In this document: positions 33,378 to 42,268 of the stretch, in pieces
Layout of the letters: each line of letters starts with the position of its first letter
How positions within the stretch are numbered: the stretch's first letter is position 1
Assembly: GCF_000383915.1 (NCBI RefSeq)
Contig: NZ_KB912942.1
Location: forward strand, 5,886,564 to 5,950,563
Source: Amycolatopsis benzoatilytica AK 16/65
GTDB lineage: Bacteria > Actinomycetota > Actinomycetes > Mycobacteriales > Pseudonocardiaceae
Direction of reading: 5' to 3'
DNA length: 64,000 nt
Notes under the pieces: model-generated
What the model was told of the DNA's origin: nothing
The model's database searches: none
Seen by the model: the letters and a program-made list of their open reading frames with translations, nothing else
Position numbers and translations under genes: made by a program

Positions 33378-34715
33378 ATGGCGGGGCTGCGGCCGGGCGC
33401 GATCCCTCCGCAAGCCGAACGGTGCGTGGGCCCGGTCGTCGCCGGCATCGGAATCCTGACCCTCGCGGTGTGCACGATCGTCGCCGCCGATCAGCCGCAC
33501 GGGCGCTGGCCGGTCACCTTGATCCTCGCCGGGGCGGCCGGGCTGTGGCTGTTCGCACTGATCCCGGCCGTCCGATACCGCACGCGGAAACCATGGCTGG
33601 CCGCTGGCTTCTTCGCCGTGCTGCTGGCCTGCGCGACCGCACTAGTCGCGCAGGCGGATCCGTTCACTGTCTTCGCTTCGATCGGCTACCCGATCGCCTT
33701 CGTCCTGTTCGCGCCCCGCTGGAGCGTCTTCGCCGCCGCCGCGACCGCGGTAGTTCCGTTGCTGGGCAAGGGCGCTTGGCAGCCGGACACCTCGACGCCG
33801 CCGTGGATCACCGTCATCTCGATCGCCGGGCCGATCCTCTACGTGGCCTGGTTCGTCGGCGCGGAGAACGAGCAACGCCGGCGCACCAACGAAAAGCTGG
33901 CGGAAGCGAACGAGCGGCTGGAAACGGCGCTCACCGAAAACGCGGTGCTGCAGGCGCAACTTCTCTCCCAAGCCCGCCACGCCGGCGTGCTCGACGAGCG
34001 GCGGCGGATGGCGCGCGAGTTCCACGACACCGTCGCGCAAGGGCTGACCGGTATCGTCACGCAACTGCAGGCCGCCGATCGCGCCACCGAAGACGCGGAA
34101 CGGCAACGACGGCTCGGCCAAGTGCACACGCTGGCCAGAGAAAGCCTCACGGAGGCCCGCCGAGCCGTACTGGCGCTGCGGCCGGAACCGCTGGTGGAAT
34201 CGCACCTGCCAGAAGCATTGTCCGGCCTGGCGAGCCGCGTGTCCGGCACGTCCGGGGTGAAGGTGACCGCCGAAACCGAAGGCGACGCCCGGCCGTTGCC
34301 GCCGGAGCTGGAAGTGACGCTGTACCGGGTCGCGCAAGAAGCCTTGGCCAACGCGGAAAAACATGCGCACGCCGACCGGATCGGCCTCACCTTGACCTAC
34401 GCCGGCGACCTGGTCCTGCTCGACATCCGCGACGACGGAACCGGATTCGTCCTGGAGGACTGCGGCGGCGACCGGGAGAGCGGCACTGGAGCCGCGGCCC
34501 ACCGCGGCGGAACACGATCCGGCCCGGCCCACAGCAGCGGCGACCGCGACGACGGAACCGGATTCGGCCTGCAGGCGATGCGTCAGCGGGTACGCCAAGC
34601 CGCCGGCACGCTGACCATCGAATCCGCACCAGGCGAGGGAACCGCCGTGCACGCGGAGTTCCCGGCGATTCCCTCGCCGGGCACCGCCCCGCCCTTGCCC
34701 GCCCCGTCCGGCTAG
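33378..34715 (+). CDS. NarL-type sensor histidine kinase, no adjacent response regulator
   Basis: A 445-residue kinase. Five or so membrane helices occupy residues 15-165, then a coiled linker, then HisKA_3 with the phospho-accepting His in RRMAREFHDTVAQGLTG, and HATPase_c (EVTLYRVAQEALANAEKHAHA; DDGTGF; GFGLQAMRQRV; GEGTAVHAEFP). The ATP-lid is odd: DDGTGF occurs twice, 39 residues apart, and the coding DNA repeats 23 bases exactly (34427-34449 and 34544-34566). The ATG has no clear ribosome site; the frame stays open from the end of the preceding gene, so translation may be coupled. No response regulator follows. Confidence 0.85.
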   Translation: MAGLRPGAIPPQAERCVGPVVAGIGILTLAVCTIVAADQPHGRWPVTLILAGAAGLWLFALIPAVRYRTRKPWLAAGFFAVLLACATALVAQADPFTVFASIGYPIAFVLFAPRWSVFAAAATAVVPLLGKGAWQPDTSTPPWITVISIAGPILYVAWFVGAENEQRRRTNEKLAEANERLETALTENAVLQAQLLSQARHAGVLDERRRMAREFHDTVAQGLTGIVTQLQAADRATEDAERQRRLGQVHTLARESLTEARRAVLALRPEPLVESHLPEALSGLASRVSGTSGVKVTAETEGDARPLPPELEVTLYRVAQEALANAEKHAHADRIGLTLTYAGDLVLLDIRDDGTGFVLEDCGGDRESGTGAAAHRGGTRSGPAHSSGDRDDGTGFGLQAMRQRVRQAAGTLTIESAPGEGTAVHAEFPAIPSPGTAPPLPAPSG

Positions 34716-34769
34716 TCCGTGAAGGGCCCCTTGAGGGAACCAGATTCCCTCAAGGGGCCCTTCACGGAC
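34715..34769. repeat. dispersed palindrome, GGGCCCC subtype
   Basis: Perfect 25-base arms (34715-34739, 34745-34769) around a 5-base loop. The first base is the last base of the kinase stop codon. Likely terminator or repeat element; same ends as the copies at 13.1, 35.4, 39.8 and 57.8 kb. Confidence 0.9.
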
Positions 34770-34833
34770 CGAGGGCCAGATTTTTCACCCTGCGTCACGC
34801 AGCGGTGACCCGGAGAGTTCCGCCCGCACCAGT

Positions 34834-34839
34834 TACGCT
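34834..34839 (+). promoter_or_regulatory. -10 element TACGCT, probable leaderless start
   Basis: TACGCT, 6 bases, then GTG of the acetyltransferase gene. Confidence 0.45.
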
Positions 34840-34845
34840 CAGAGA

Positions 34846-35379
34846 GTGGAACCCGTGGAGATCGACGCGGGCGCGTACTACCTGCGCCAGCTGCGCGCGG
34901 ACCGGCACTTGGACGACCGGGCGGCGCTGATGGAGGCGTTCGCGGACCCGCAGCACCGGCGCTACGTGCTGAACTACCAGCTGCGCACCCTGGACGAAGC
35001 CACCGAGTACGTGACGCTGCGCGCCGCCCAGTGGGCCTGCGACGAACGCTGTTCCTGGGCGGTCGCGGAACCGTCGGACGGACGGTTGCTCGGCGAGGTC
35101 GGGCTGCGCGACCTGGACCTGACGTTCCGCACCGCCGAGGCGTCGGTGTGGACGCATCCGAACGAACGCGGAAAGGGCATCGCGGCGGTCGCGCTGACCG
35201 CGGCGCTGCGGTTCGGCTTCGGCGGACTGGGGTTGCAGGAGATCGCCTACCGGCACGACGAGAGCAACACCGCGTCGGAGGCGGTGGCCCGGCGGGCCGG
35301 GTTCACCCGGGTCGGCGTGGACGCCCGGCCGTCGCCGACCGGGGAGCCGCTGGTGCGCTGGGTACGCAAGCCCTCGTGA
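34846..35379 (+). CDS. GNAT acetyltransferase, RimJ/RimL type
   Basis: A 177-residue protein with the GNAT pattern: YYLRQLRADRHLDDRAALMEAF, then RLLGEVGLRDLDLTFRTAEASVWTHPNERGKGIAAVALTAALRFGF (acetyl-CoA loop RGKGIA) and HDESNTASEAVARRAGF near the end. RimJ/RimL-type enzymes acetylate protein N-termini or small amines; the target cannot be told. It stands between two dispersed palindromes and has its own leaderless promoter, so it forms a single-gene unit. Confidence 0.85.
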   Translation: MEPVEIDAGAYYLRQLRADRHLDDRAALMEAFADPQHRRYVLNYQLRTLDEATEYVTLRAAQWACDERCSWAVAEPSDGRLLGEVGLRDLDLTFRTAEASVWTHPNERGKGIAAVALTAALRFGFGGLGLQEIAYRHDESNTASEAVARRAGFTRVGVDARPSPTGEPLVRWVRKPS

Positions 35380-35425
35380 ACGACTGAGCCGCCACCGCCG
35401 GCGTCGAGCCCGCTGTCCGCCCAGT

Positions 35426-35476
35426 CCGTGAAGGGAACATTGAGGGATTCAGAGTCCCTCAATGTTCCCTTCACGG
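35426..35476. repeat. dispersed palindrome, GGGAACATT subtype
   Basis: Perfect 22-base arms (35426-35447, 35455-35476) around a 7-base loop. The ends match the other copies but the core is GGGAACATTGAGGGA in place of GGGCCCCTTGAGGGA, changed on both arms. It lies between convergent genes. Confidence 0.9.
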
Positions 35477-35531
35477 CATGACGACAGTGCGCAGCAACCG
35501 GCCGCGCCCGGACAGCCGAAAGCGGTCGGCC

Positions 35532-37265
35532 TCAGCTGACCGGCTCGATGATCCCGGCCCGAGCCTCCGGTGCGGCGGCCCGCAGCGCGTCCGCCGACTC
35601 GTCGGTCGGCTGCAGCTGCGAATCCCGCTCCGCCTCGACCCGCGCCCGGTAGACCTCGACCTCGCGCTTCGCCGTGTCCGCCGACCAGCCGAGCACCTCG
35701 CCGACCAGCTGGGCGACCTGCTCCGCGCAGTCCACGCCGCGGTGCGCGTACTCGATCGAAATCCGCGTGCGGCGAGCGAGGACGTCCTCCAAGTGCAGCG
35801 CACCCTCGTGGCTGGCCGCGTACACGACCTCCACGCCGAGGTAATCCGGTGCCGATTCGATCGGCTTGAGCAGCTCCGGCCGGTCCGCGGCCAGCGCCAG
35901 CACCTCGTGCACCATCGAGCCGTAGCGGTCGAGCAGGTGCCGCACCCGGTACGGGTGCAGGCCGTGTTCGGCGGCCAGGTGATCCGCCTGGTTGACCAGC
36001 GCGTGGTAGCCGTCCGCGCCGAGCAGCGGGACCTTGTCGGTGATCGAGGACGGCGGGCGGCCCGGCAGGTCGACCACCGCGGCGTCGACGGCGTCGGCCG
36101 CCATCACCCGGTACGTCGTGTACTTGCCGCCGGCGATCGCGACCAGGCCAGGTGCGACCCGCGCGACCGCGTGCTCCCGCGACAACTTCGACGTCTCTTC
36201 GCTCTCGCCGGCCAGCAGCGGGCGCAGCCCCGCGTACACGCCCTCGATGTCGTCGTGCGTGAGCGGCGTCGCGAGCACCGAGTTCACGTGCTCGAGCAGG
36301 TAGTCGATGTCGTGCTTGGTGGCCGCGGGGTGGGCGAGGTCGAGGTTCCAGTCGGTGTCGGTGGTGCCGACGATCCAGTGGTTGCGCCACGGGATCACGA
36401 ACAGCACCGACTTCTCGGTGCGCAGGATCATCCCCGACTCGGACACGATCCGGTCGCGCGGGACCACGATGTGCACGCCCTTGCTGGCGCGCACCCGGAA
36501 CCGGCCGCGGCCGCCGGACAGCCGCTGCAGTTCGTCGGTCCACACGCCGGTGCAGTTGACCACCGCGCCGGCGTGGATCTCGGTCTCGCGGCCGTCTTCG
36601 ACGTCGCGCACGCGCACGCCGGAGATCCGGTCCGCTTCGCGCAGGAACCCGACGACCTGGGTGGAGGTCCGGACCACCGCGCCGTAGTGCGCCGCGGTGC
36701 GCGCGACGGTCATCGTGTGCCGGGCGTCGTCGGCTTGCGCGTCGTAGTACCGGATGCCGCCGATGAGCGCGGACCGCTTGAGCGCCGGGACCATTCGGAG
36801 GGCACCCGCGCGGGTGAGATGCTTCTGCCCCGGCACCGACCGGGCGCCGCCCATCGTGTCGTACATCAGCAGACCGGCCGCGGTGTACGGGCGTTCCCAG
36901 AGCCGGCGGGTGAGCGGGTACAGGAAGCTCACCGGCTTCACCAGGTGCGGCGCGATCTTCGTGAGCATCAGCTCGCGCTCGTGCAGCGCTTCGCGCACCA
37001 AGCCGAACTCCAGCTGCTCGAGGTACCGCAGGCCGCCGTGGAAGAGCTTGCTGGACCGGCTCGACGTGCCGGACGCCAGGTCGCGCGCCTCGACCAGCGC
37101 CACGCGCAGGCCGCGGGTCGCCGCGTCGAGCGCCACGCCCGCGCCGACGACACCGCCGCCGATGACGACCAGGTCGAAGGTTTCGGCGCCGAAGCGCCGC
37201 CAGGATTCCTCCCGGCCTTCCGGTCCCAGCCGGGCCGGGTCGCCGCTGTTGCGCGGGTTCGTCAC
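35532..37265 (-). CDS. glpD: FAD-dependent glycerol-3-phosphate dehydrogenase
   Basis: A 577-residue enzyme that oxidises glycerol 3-phosphate to dihydroxyacetone phosphate and gives electrons to the respiratory quinone pool at the membrane. It has the FAD loop DLVVIGGGVVGAGVALDAATRGLRVALVEA, SGTSSRSSKLFHGGLRYLE, IPWRNHWIVGTTDTDW, GLRPLLAG and AGGKYTTYRVMA. Two adjacent GTGs could start it; the second is 8 bases after GGAGG. It is divergent from glpFK across 236 bases, so the three genes probably answer to the same regulator, none of which is adjacent. Confidence 0.93.
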   Translation of the reverse strand: MTNPRNSGDPARLGPEGREESWRRFGAETFDLVVIGGGVVGAGVALDAATRGLRVALVEARDLASGTSSRSSKLFHGGLRYLEQLEFGLVREALHERELMLTKIAPHLVKPVSFLYPLTRRLWERPYTAAGLLMYDTMGGARSVPGQKHLTRAGALRMVPALKRSALIGGIRYYDAQADDARHTMTVARTAAHYGAVVRTSTQVVGFLREADRISGVRVRDVEDGRETEIHAGAVVNCTGVWTDELQRLSGGRGRFRVRASKGVHIVVPRDRIVSESGMILRTEKSVLFVIPWRNHWIVGTTDTDWNLDLAHPAATKHDIDYLLEHVNSVLATPLTHDDIEGVYAGLRPLLAGESEETSKLSREHAVARVAPGLVAIAGGKYTTYRVMAADAVDAAVVDLPGRPPSSITDKVPLLGADGYHALVNQADHLAAEHGLHPYRVRHLLDRYGSMVHEVLALAADRPELLKPIESAPDYLGVEVVYAASHEGALHLEDVLARRTRISIEYAHRGVDCAEQVAQLVGEVLGWSADTAKREVEVYRARVEAERDSQLQPTDESADALRAAAPEARAGIIEPVS

Positions 37266-37354
37266 CACTCGTTCCTCCTCGTGCTCCACCGTCCCCAGCA
37301 TCGCACGGCTGCGTGATCGTTCGCTGACCCCGAGGTGACACGTGTGGCGTAACC

Positions 37355-37367
37355 CATGACGATCATG
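37355..37367. promoter_or_regulatory. small dyad in the glpD-glpF gap
   Basis: CATGA-CGA-TCATG is a 13-base dyad between the divergent glycerol genes. Short arms make it only a weak operator candidate. Nothing else in the 236-base gap stands out. Confidence 0.25.
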
Positions 37368-37501
37368 GTCACATTGCGACAGACGGCTCCTGGATCGATC
37401 GCCTACGCACCGGTAACGTGCCGCGGACTGGGGTCGGCGACGAGGCCGTAGCCGCACGTGATCGGCCCTGCACAAGATGTCCAATGTGGAGGTGCGAGAC
37501 C

Positions 37502-38248
37502 GTGAGTCCGGGAGCCATCATCGTCTGGGAACTGCTGGGCACAGCAGTACTCCTGTTGCTGGGCAATGGCGTTGTCGCCAACCACGTGCTGCGGAAGAAC
37601 AACGGGCACAACGCGGGAACCCTGTTCATCACCTTCGGCTGGGCGTTCGCGGTGTTCGCGGGCGCGAGCATCGCCGCGCCGACCGGCGCGCACCTGAACC
37701 CCGCGGTGACGCTCGGCTTGGCAATTTCGGGCAAAGTCGAATGGTCGCTCGTCCCCTATTATCTGATCGGCGAGATGCTCGGCGCGATCCTCGGCGCCGT
37801 GCTGTGCTGGCTGACCTACAAGCTGCAGTTCGACGACCACCCGGAGCCGGAGGAGACCCTCGGGATCTTCTCCACCGCCCCGCAGATCCGGAACAAGGCG
37901 TGGAACCTGGTCACCGAGATCATCGGCACCTTCGTGCTGGTCGGCTGGATCCTGTTCAGCCCGGTCTACAAGACCGCCGCGGACGGGCCGAGCTTCGGCA
38001 ACTCGGCGCTCGGCTACGCCGGGGTGTCGTTCGTGGTCCTGGTGATCGGCATTTCGCTCGGCGGGCCGACCGGCTACGCCATCAACCCGGCTCGCGACCT
38101 CGGCCCGCGGCTGGCGTACGCGTTCCTGCTGCCGATCAAGGGCAAGCGCGACCCGGACTGGGGCTACTCCTGGGTGCCGGTGCTCGGCCCGCTGCTCGGC
38201 GCCGCGCTGGCCGCAGTCGTGTGGCTGGCCGTCCACAACCTGACCTGA
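37502..38248 (+). CDS. glpF: glycerol uptake facilitator (aquaporin family)
   Basis: A 248-residue membrane channel with six helices and both pore half-helices: HLNPAVT and AINPARD. The Asp after the second NPA-R is typical of glycerol-conducting members. GTG start with GGAGG 9 bases upstream. glpK follows after 22 bases in the same operon. Several conserved charged loops ([23 protein letters not shown]) lie between helices. Confidence 0.93.
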   Translation: MSPGAIIVWELLGTAVLLLLGNGVVANHVLRKNNGHNAGTLFITFGWAFAVFAGASIAAPTGAHLNPAVTLGLAISGKVEWSLVPYYLIGEMLGAILGAVLCWLTYKLQFDDHPEPEETLGIFSTAPQIRNKAWNLVTEIIGTFVLVGWILFSPVYKTAADGPSFGNSALGYAGVSFVVLVIGISLGGPTGYAINPARDLGPRLAYAFLLPIKGKRDPDWGYSWVPVLGPLLGAALAAVVWLAVHNLT

Positions 38249-38270
38249 TCCCGTTTCCCGGAGGATATTC

Positions 38271-39779
38271 ATGACCACCTATGTCGCCGCGATCGACCAG
38301 GGCACCACGTCGACGCGTTGCATGATCTTCAACCACTCCGGCCGCGTGGTGGCGGCCGACCAGCGCGAGCACGAGCAGATCTTCCCGCAGGCGGGCTGGG
38401 TCGAGCACAACGCCGAGGAGATCTGGGAGAACACCCGCGCGGTGGCCGCCGGCGCGCTCGCCAAGGCGGACCTGCGCCCGTCCGACATCGCCGCGGTGGG
38501 CATCACCAACCAGCGCGAGACCGCGGTGGTGTGGGACAAGACCACCGGCAAGCCGGTGTACAACGCGATCGTCTGGCAGGACACCCGCACCGACAAGATC
38601 GCCACCGACCTCGGCGCGCTCGGCGGCGGCCAGGAGCGGTACCGCTCGAAGACCGGGCTGCCGCTCGCGACGTACTTTTCCGGCCCGAAGATCAAGTGGA
38701 TCCTCGACAACGTCGACGGCGCCCGGCCTCGCGCCGAAGCCGGCGACCTGCTGTTCGGCAACATGGACACCTGGGTGCTGTGGAACATGACCGGCGGCGT
38801 GGACGGCGGCGTGCACGTCACCGACCCGACGAACGCGTCGCGCACGCTGCTGATGGACCTCGACACCCTGCAGTGGGACGCGGACATCGCCGCGGAAATG
38901 ACGATCCCGCTGTCGATGCTGCCGGAAATCCGGTCGTCGTCCGAGGTGTACGGCAAGGTGCGCGAGCGCGGCGCGCTCGGCGGCGTGCCGATCGCCGGCA
39001 TCCTGGGCGACCAGCAGGCGGCGACGTTCGGCCAGGCGTGCCTGTCGCCGGGCGAGGCCAAGAACACCTACGGCACCGGCAACTTCGTGCTGCTGAACAC
39101 CGGCACCGAGAAGGTGCTCTCGGAGAACGGCCTGCTGACGACGGTCTGCTACAAGATCGGCTCGAACGACACGGTGTACGCGCTGGAAGGTTCGGTCGCG
39201 GTCACCGGTTCGCTGGTGCAGTGGCTGCGCGACAACCTGGGCCTGATCTCGTCGGCCGCCGAGGTCGAGGAATTCGCCCGGACGGTCGAAGACAACGGCG
39301 GCGCGTACTTCGTCCCGGCGTTCTCGGGATTGTTCGCCCCGTACTGGCGCTCGGACGCCCGCGGCGCGATCGTCGGCCTGACCCGGTTCGTCAACAAGGG
39401 CCACCTCGCCCGCGCGGTGCTGGAGGCGACCGCGTTCCAGTCGCGCGAGGTGATCGACGCGATGAACGCCGACTCGGGCGTGCCGCTGAAGAGCCTGAAG
39501 GTCGACGGCGGCATGGTCGTGAACGAACTGCTGATGCAGTTCCAGGCGGACATTCTCGGCGTGCCGGTGATCCGCCCGGTGGTGAACGAAACGACCGCGC
39601 TGGGCGCGGCGTACGCGGCCGGGCTGGCGGTCGGCTTCTGGTCGTCGGAGGACGACATCCGGAAGAACTGGGCCCAGGACAAGCAGTGGGACCCGGCGAT
39701 GGACGAGTCGCGGCGGGAGAAGGAATACCGGAACTGGAAGAAGGCCGTGACGAAGACCTTCGACTGGGTGGAGGACTGA
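38271..39779 (+). CDS. glpK: glycerol kinase
   Basis: A 502-residue FGGY-family kinase that phosphorylates glycerol with ATP. Motifs: [15 protein letters not shown] at the start, [70 protein letters not shown] and [24 protein letters not shown] stands 7 bases before the ATG. It acts between GlpF and GlpD. A dispersed palindrome follows 40 bases after its stop. Confidence 0.95.
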   Translation: MTTYVAAIDQGTTSTRCMIFNHSGRVVAADQREHEQIFPQAGWVEHNAEEIWENTRAVAAGALAKADLRPSDIAAVGITNQRETAVVWDKTTGKPVYNAIVWQDTRTDKIATDLGALGGGQERYRSKTGLPLATYFSGPKIKWILDNVDGARPRAEAGDLLFGNMDTWVLWNMTGGVDGGVHVTDPTNASRTLLMDLDTLQWDADIAAEMTIPLSMLPEIRSSSEVYGKVRERGALGGVPIAGILGDQQAATFGQACLSPGEAKNTYGTGNFVLLNTGTEKVLSENGLLTTVCYKIGSNDTVYALEGSVAVTGSLVQWLRDNLGLISSAAEVEEFARTVEDNGGAYFVPAFSGLFAPYWRSDARGAIVGLTRFVNKGHLARAVLEATAFQSREVIDAMNADSGVPLKSLKVDGGMVVNELLMQFQADILGVPVIRPVVNETTALGAAYAAGLAVGFWSSEDDIRKNWAQDKQWDPAMDESRREKEYRNWKKAVTKTFDWVED

Positions 39780-39819
39780 TCCACCGACCGGCAGGCTGAC
39801 CGGCCCGCCAGACTGACCT

Positions 39820-39872
39820 GCCGTGAAGGGCCCCTTGAGGGAATTAGATTCCCTCAAGGGGCCCTTCACGGC
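39820..39872. repeat. dispersed palindrome, GGGCCCC subtype
   Basis: Perfect 24-base arms (39820-39843, 39849-39872) with loop TTAGA, between convergent glpK and the VOC gene. Arms match the copy at 34.7 kb except at the outermost base pair. Confidence 0.9.
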
Positions 39873-39905
39873 CCTTCCCGGCTCAGCGCGGCTCCGGGAC
39901 GTGCC

Positions 39906-40703
39906 TCAGCCCCACCCCTCCTGGGTGCCGGTCTGCGCGTTCGGCGCGATCAGCGAAAACTCTGCCCCTTGGTCGTCCCGGGCCGCGACCATCCGCCCGT
40001 ACGGAGTGTCCGTCGGAGGACTCAGCACTGTCCCGCCCAATCCCGGGATCCTCGCCGCCAGCCCGTCCGCGTCGTCGGTCCAGAAGTACGTCACCCATCC
40101 CGGCGAAGCCGAACCGTCCGCCGGCAGCGAGCCCAGCCCGCCGACCGGGCGGCCGTCCACGTCCAACGTCGCGTACGTGAAGCCCTCCGCGGACAAATCC
40201 CCGAACGCATACCCGAACACCGATCCGTAGAACGCTTTCGCCGCCTCGAAATCCGCCGTCATGCATTCGTTCCAGGCCGGCGCGCCGGGCGTCAGCGTGG
40301 CCTGCGTGCCGATGTGCCGCCCGGCCTGCCACAGGCCGAAGGCCGCGCCGGTCGGATCCGCGGCGATCGCCATCCGGCCCTCGGACATCACGTCCATCGG
40401 CGGCGCGATCACCTGGCCGCCTGCCTCGCTGATCGCGGCGACCGTCTTGTCGAGGTCGGACACCGCCAGATAGGTCGTCCACCGTGCCGGCGTCCCGGCC
40501 TGGTCGGGCGGGATCTGCCCGATCCCCGCCACCGACTGGCCGGATACCTGTGCCATCCCGTAGAAGCCGGTTTCCGGTCCGCCGGTCGAGACCGTCCAGC
40601 CCAGCAGCGAGCCGTAGAATTCCGCCGCTTTCGCTGGATCGGGCACCATCACATCGCCCCAGCACGGGGTTCCGTCGGGCCATGGATTCGTTCTGATGAT
40701 CAT
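39906..40703 (-). CDS. VOC-family protein with two glyoxalase-like domains
   Basis: A 265-residue protein of two VOC units: CWGDVMVPDPAKAAEFYGSLLGWTV ... IAADPTGAAFGLWQ and AWNECMTADFEAAKAFYGSVFGYAF ... VAARDDQGAEFSLIAPN. Each is a paired beta-alpha-beta-beta-beta module that makes a cup. The usual metal-binding His/Glu positions are only partly kept, so it may be a binding protein rather than an enzyme. GGGAGG stands 5 bases before the ATG. Often found beside sigma factors or stress genes; here it follows the sortase gene on the same strand only on the other side of a 90-base gap. Confidence 0.85.
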   Translation of the reverse strand: MIIRTNPWPDGTPCWGDVMVPDPAKAAEFYGSLLGWTVSTGGPETGFYGMAQVSGQSVAGIGQIPPDQAGTPARWTTYLAVSDLDKTVAAISEAGGQVIAPPMDVMSEGRMAIAADPTGAAFGLWQAGRHIGTQATLTPGAPAWNECMTADFEAAKAFYGSVFGYAFGDLSAEGFTYATLDVDGRPVGGLGSLPADGSASPGWVTYFWTDDADGLAARIPGLGGTVLSPPTDTPYGRMVAARDDQGAEFSLIAPNAQTGTQEGWG

Positions 40704-40795
40704 GCCTGCCTCCCGGAGTTGTGCCAGCAGCAACAGTGTCGCACCGGGAACCGGCTGAAACGGCCGCTCGCTCGGGGGCCGTTGTTCAACGGCCG

Positions 40796-41380
40796 TCAAC
40801 CTGCCAGCCGGGCATAGACGATGATGTTGTCCACGTAGCTGTGCTCGGACCGGTCGAAGGCCCCGCCGCAGGTGATCAAGCGCAGCTCCGCGTCCGAAGT
40901 GTCTCCGTACACGGCGTCGGTCGGAAAGGTGTCTTTGGGCACCTGGTCGACTTTGGTCACCACGAACTGCGCGGTAGTGCCGTCGCGGCGCGCGATGCGC
41001 ACCTCGTCGCCGGGCCGCATTTCCTTCAACCGGTAGAAAATTCCCTTGTGCTTGTTGCCGTCCACGTGGCCGAGCACGACCGCCGGGCCGATTTCGCCGG
41101 GCGTCGGGCCGTTCTGGTACCAGCCCGCCTGCATCGGCGTGCTCACCGGCGGCACCTGCACCGAGTTGTCCGGGTTGAGACCGAGCGGGACCAGGCTGGA
41201 ATGCGCGTCGATCTTCGGGATGTCCAGCGAGACCGGGTCCGATTTGGGCAGCGCCGCCGCCGCGGAGACGCTCGCGCCGACGGACGGCGGCGCGGCGGCC
41301 GGCCCGGTCGCGCCGGCCGAGCAACCGGCCAGCAGCGCGGCGAGCGCGAGCGCCGCCGCGGCGAAGGTTTTCCTGATCAT
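40796..41380 (-). CDS. class F sortase
   Basis: A 194-residue transpeptidase with a lipoprotein-type signal (LAALLAGC). Catalytic residues are visible: His105 in VVLGHVDG, Cys171 in LITCGG and a following Arg177. It would cut a sorting motif in secreted proteins and link them to the cell wall or another acceptor. The gene just upstream in the operon encodes a secreted protein ending in an APQTGG motif, a membrane helix and a basic tail, which is the likely substrate. Class F sortases of actinomycetes often stand next to a single substrate in this way. Confidence 0.88.
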   Translation of the reverse strand: MIRKTFAAAALALAALLAGCSAGATGPAAAPPSVGASVSAAAALPKSDPVSLDIPKIDAHSSLVPLGLNPDNSVQVPPVSTPMQAGWYQNGPTPGEIGPAVVLGHVDGNKHKGIFYRLKEMRPGDEVRIARRDGTTAQFVVTKVDQVPKDTFPTDAVYGDTSDAELRLITCGGAFDRSEHSYVDNIIVYARLAG

Positions 41381-41437
41381 CCTGATCCCCGTTCCGCCCG
41401 GTCCTGACTGCCCTCGAAGCCAGGACCAGCAGACTAG

Positions 41438-42070
41438 TCAGCCGCGCTGACAACGACGCGCGAGCACGAACCCGGTGCTGCCGAGGGCGAGCGCGCCCAT
41501 CGCGCCGGCCGCGATCGGCAGGCCGACGCTGGACTGGCTGTCCACGACCGGGCCGTCGGTGCCGCCGGTCTGCGGCGCGCCGACCGGGACCTTGGTGACC
41601 TGCTTCGGCGCCGGGGCCGGCTTGGCTGCGGGCTTCGGGGCCAGCACGGTGAACTTCGCGGCTAGGTCGGCGCTGCCGCAGGAGAACGTCACTGGGTAGA
41701 CACCAGCCTTCACGCCGGACTTGACGATCGCGGTGCCTTGCGAGACCGGCGCCTTCGACGGGTCGTTCTGCGGGCCGACTGGGTGCAGCTTGCCGAACTG
41801 CAGCGCCGCTGAGCTCAGGTGGCTGATTCCGGACGCTTCGCAGCCGATGCGCACCGTCACCTTGTCCCCGGCGTGCCCGGACGACGGCAGCACCCGGATG
41901 AACGCCTTCGGCACGCCCGGGTTGCCCGTCGGCGCGGCGGTCGGCGTCTCCGACGTCGGTGCCGTGGCGGGCGCGCTGGTCGGCGGTGCGGTCGTCTCAG
42001 CCGCGAACGCCGGCCCGGCCGACAGCATTCCGGCGGCGACCAGGGTCGAGAAAATAGCGATGCGCTTCAT
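41438..42070 (-). CDS. secreted surface protein, likely sortase substrate
   Basis: A 210-residue protein with a signal peptide (MKRIAIFSTLVAAGMLSAGPAFAA), Thr/Pro-rich linker, one Ig-like beta domain with two Cys (FIRVLPSSGHAGDKVTVRIGC ... VYPVTFSCG), Pro/Ala/Lys linker KVPVGAPQTGGTDG, a hydrophobic helix (LPIAAGAMGALALGSTGFVLA) and a basic tail RRCQRG. The APQTGG-helix-RR layout is a sorting signal. The sortase gene follows 57 bases downstream. Its long leader holds a promoter-like box shared with the paralogue next door. Confidence 0.82.
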   Translation of the reverse strand: MKRIAIFSTLVAAGMLSAGPAFAAETTAPPTSAPATAPTSETPTAAPTGNPGVPKAFIRVLPSSGHAGDKVTVRIGCEASGISHLSSAALQFGKLHPVGPQNDPSKAPVSQGTAIVKSGVKAGVYPVTFSCGSADLAAKFTVLAPKPAAKPAPAPKQVTKVPVGAPQTGGTDGPVVDSQSSVGLPIAAGAMGALALGSTGFVLARRCQRG

Positions 42071-42180
42071 GCTGCTCCCCTTGGTGAAAAATGCGATTCC
42101 CGCCGCGAGAATGCAGCGGAGAATACGCGCCTGGCAGGCAGTTCCCCCCTGCGTTCCAGGCGTTTTCGTTCCGACACCAC

Positions 42181-42212
42181 CAAGACGCCGGTGCCCGGCC
42201 CAGGGTTGCCCC
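42181..42212 (-). promoter_or_regulatory. candidate ECF-type promoter box of the sortase-substrate gene
   Basis: Read on the minus strand: GGGGCAACCC, 15 bases, CGTCTTG. The same two blocks, 14 bases apart, precede the paralogous gene at 42766-42796. The GCAACC and CGTC pair looks like ECF sigma recognition, but the spacing does not match a consensus I can name. Confidence 0.4.
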
Positions 42213-42219
42213 GGGAACG

Positions 42220-42253
42220 AAAAAACCGCCGGGAACAATTTCCCGGCGGTTTT
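42220..42253 (-). terminator. Rho-independent terminator
   Basis: AAAACCGCCGGGAA pairs with TTCCCGGCGGTTTT over 14 bp around a 4-base loop. On the minus strand it ends in six T, directly after the paralogue gene. It is the only textbook U-tract terminator noted for an mRNA in the window. Confidence 0.85.
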
Positions 42254-42268
42254 CTCAGCCAATGCGGA

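Noticed and set aside
35449..37341. A second long minus-strand frame over glpD
   Set aside because: It is a frame-shifted shadow of glpD; the FAD and substrate motifs are all in the glpD frame.
41438..42070. Classical LPXTG wall anchor
   Set aside because: The motif reads APQTGG, not LPXTG. It is treated as a class F-type sorting signal inferred from layout.
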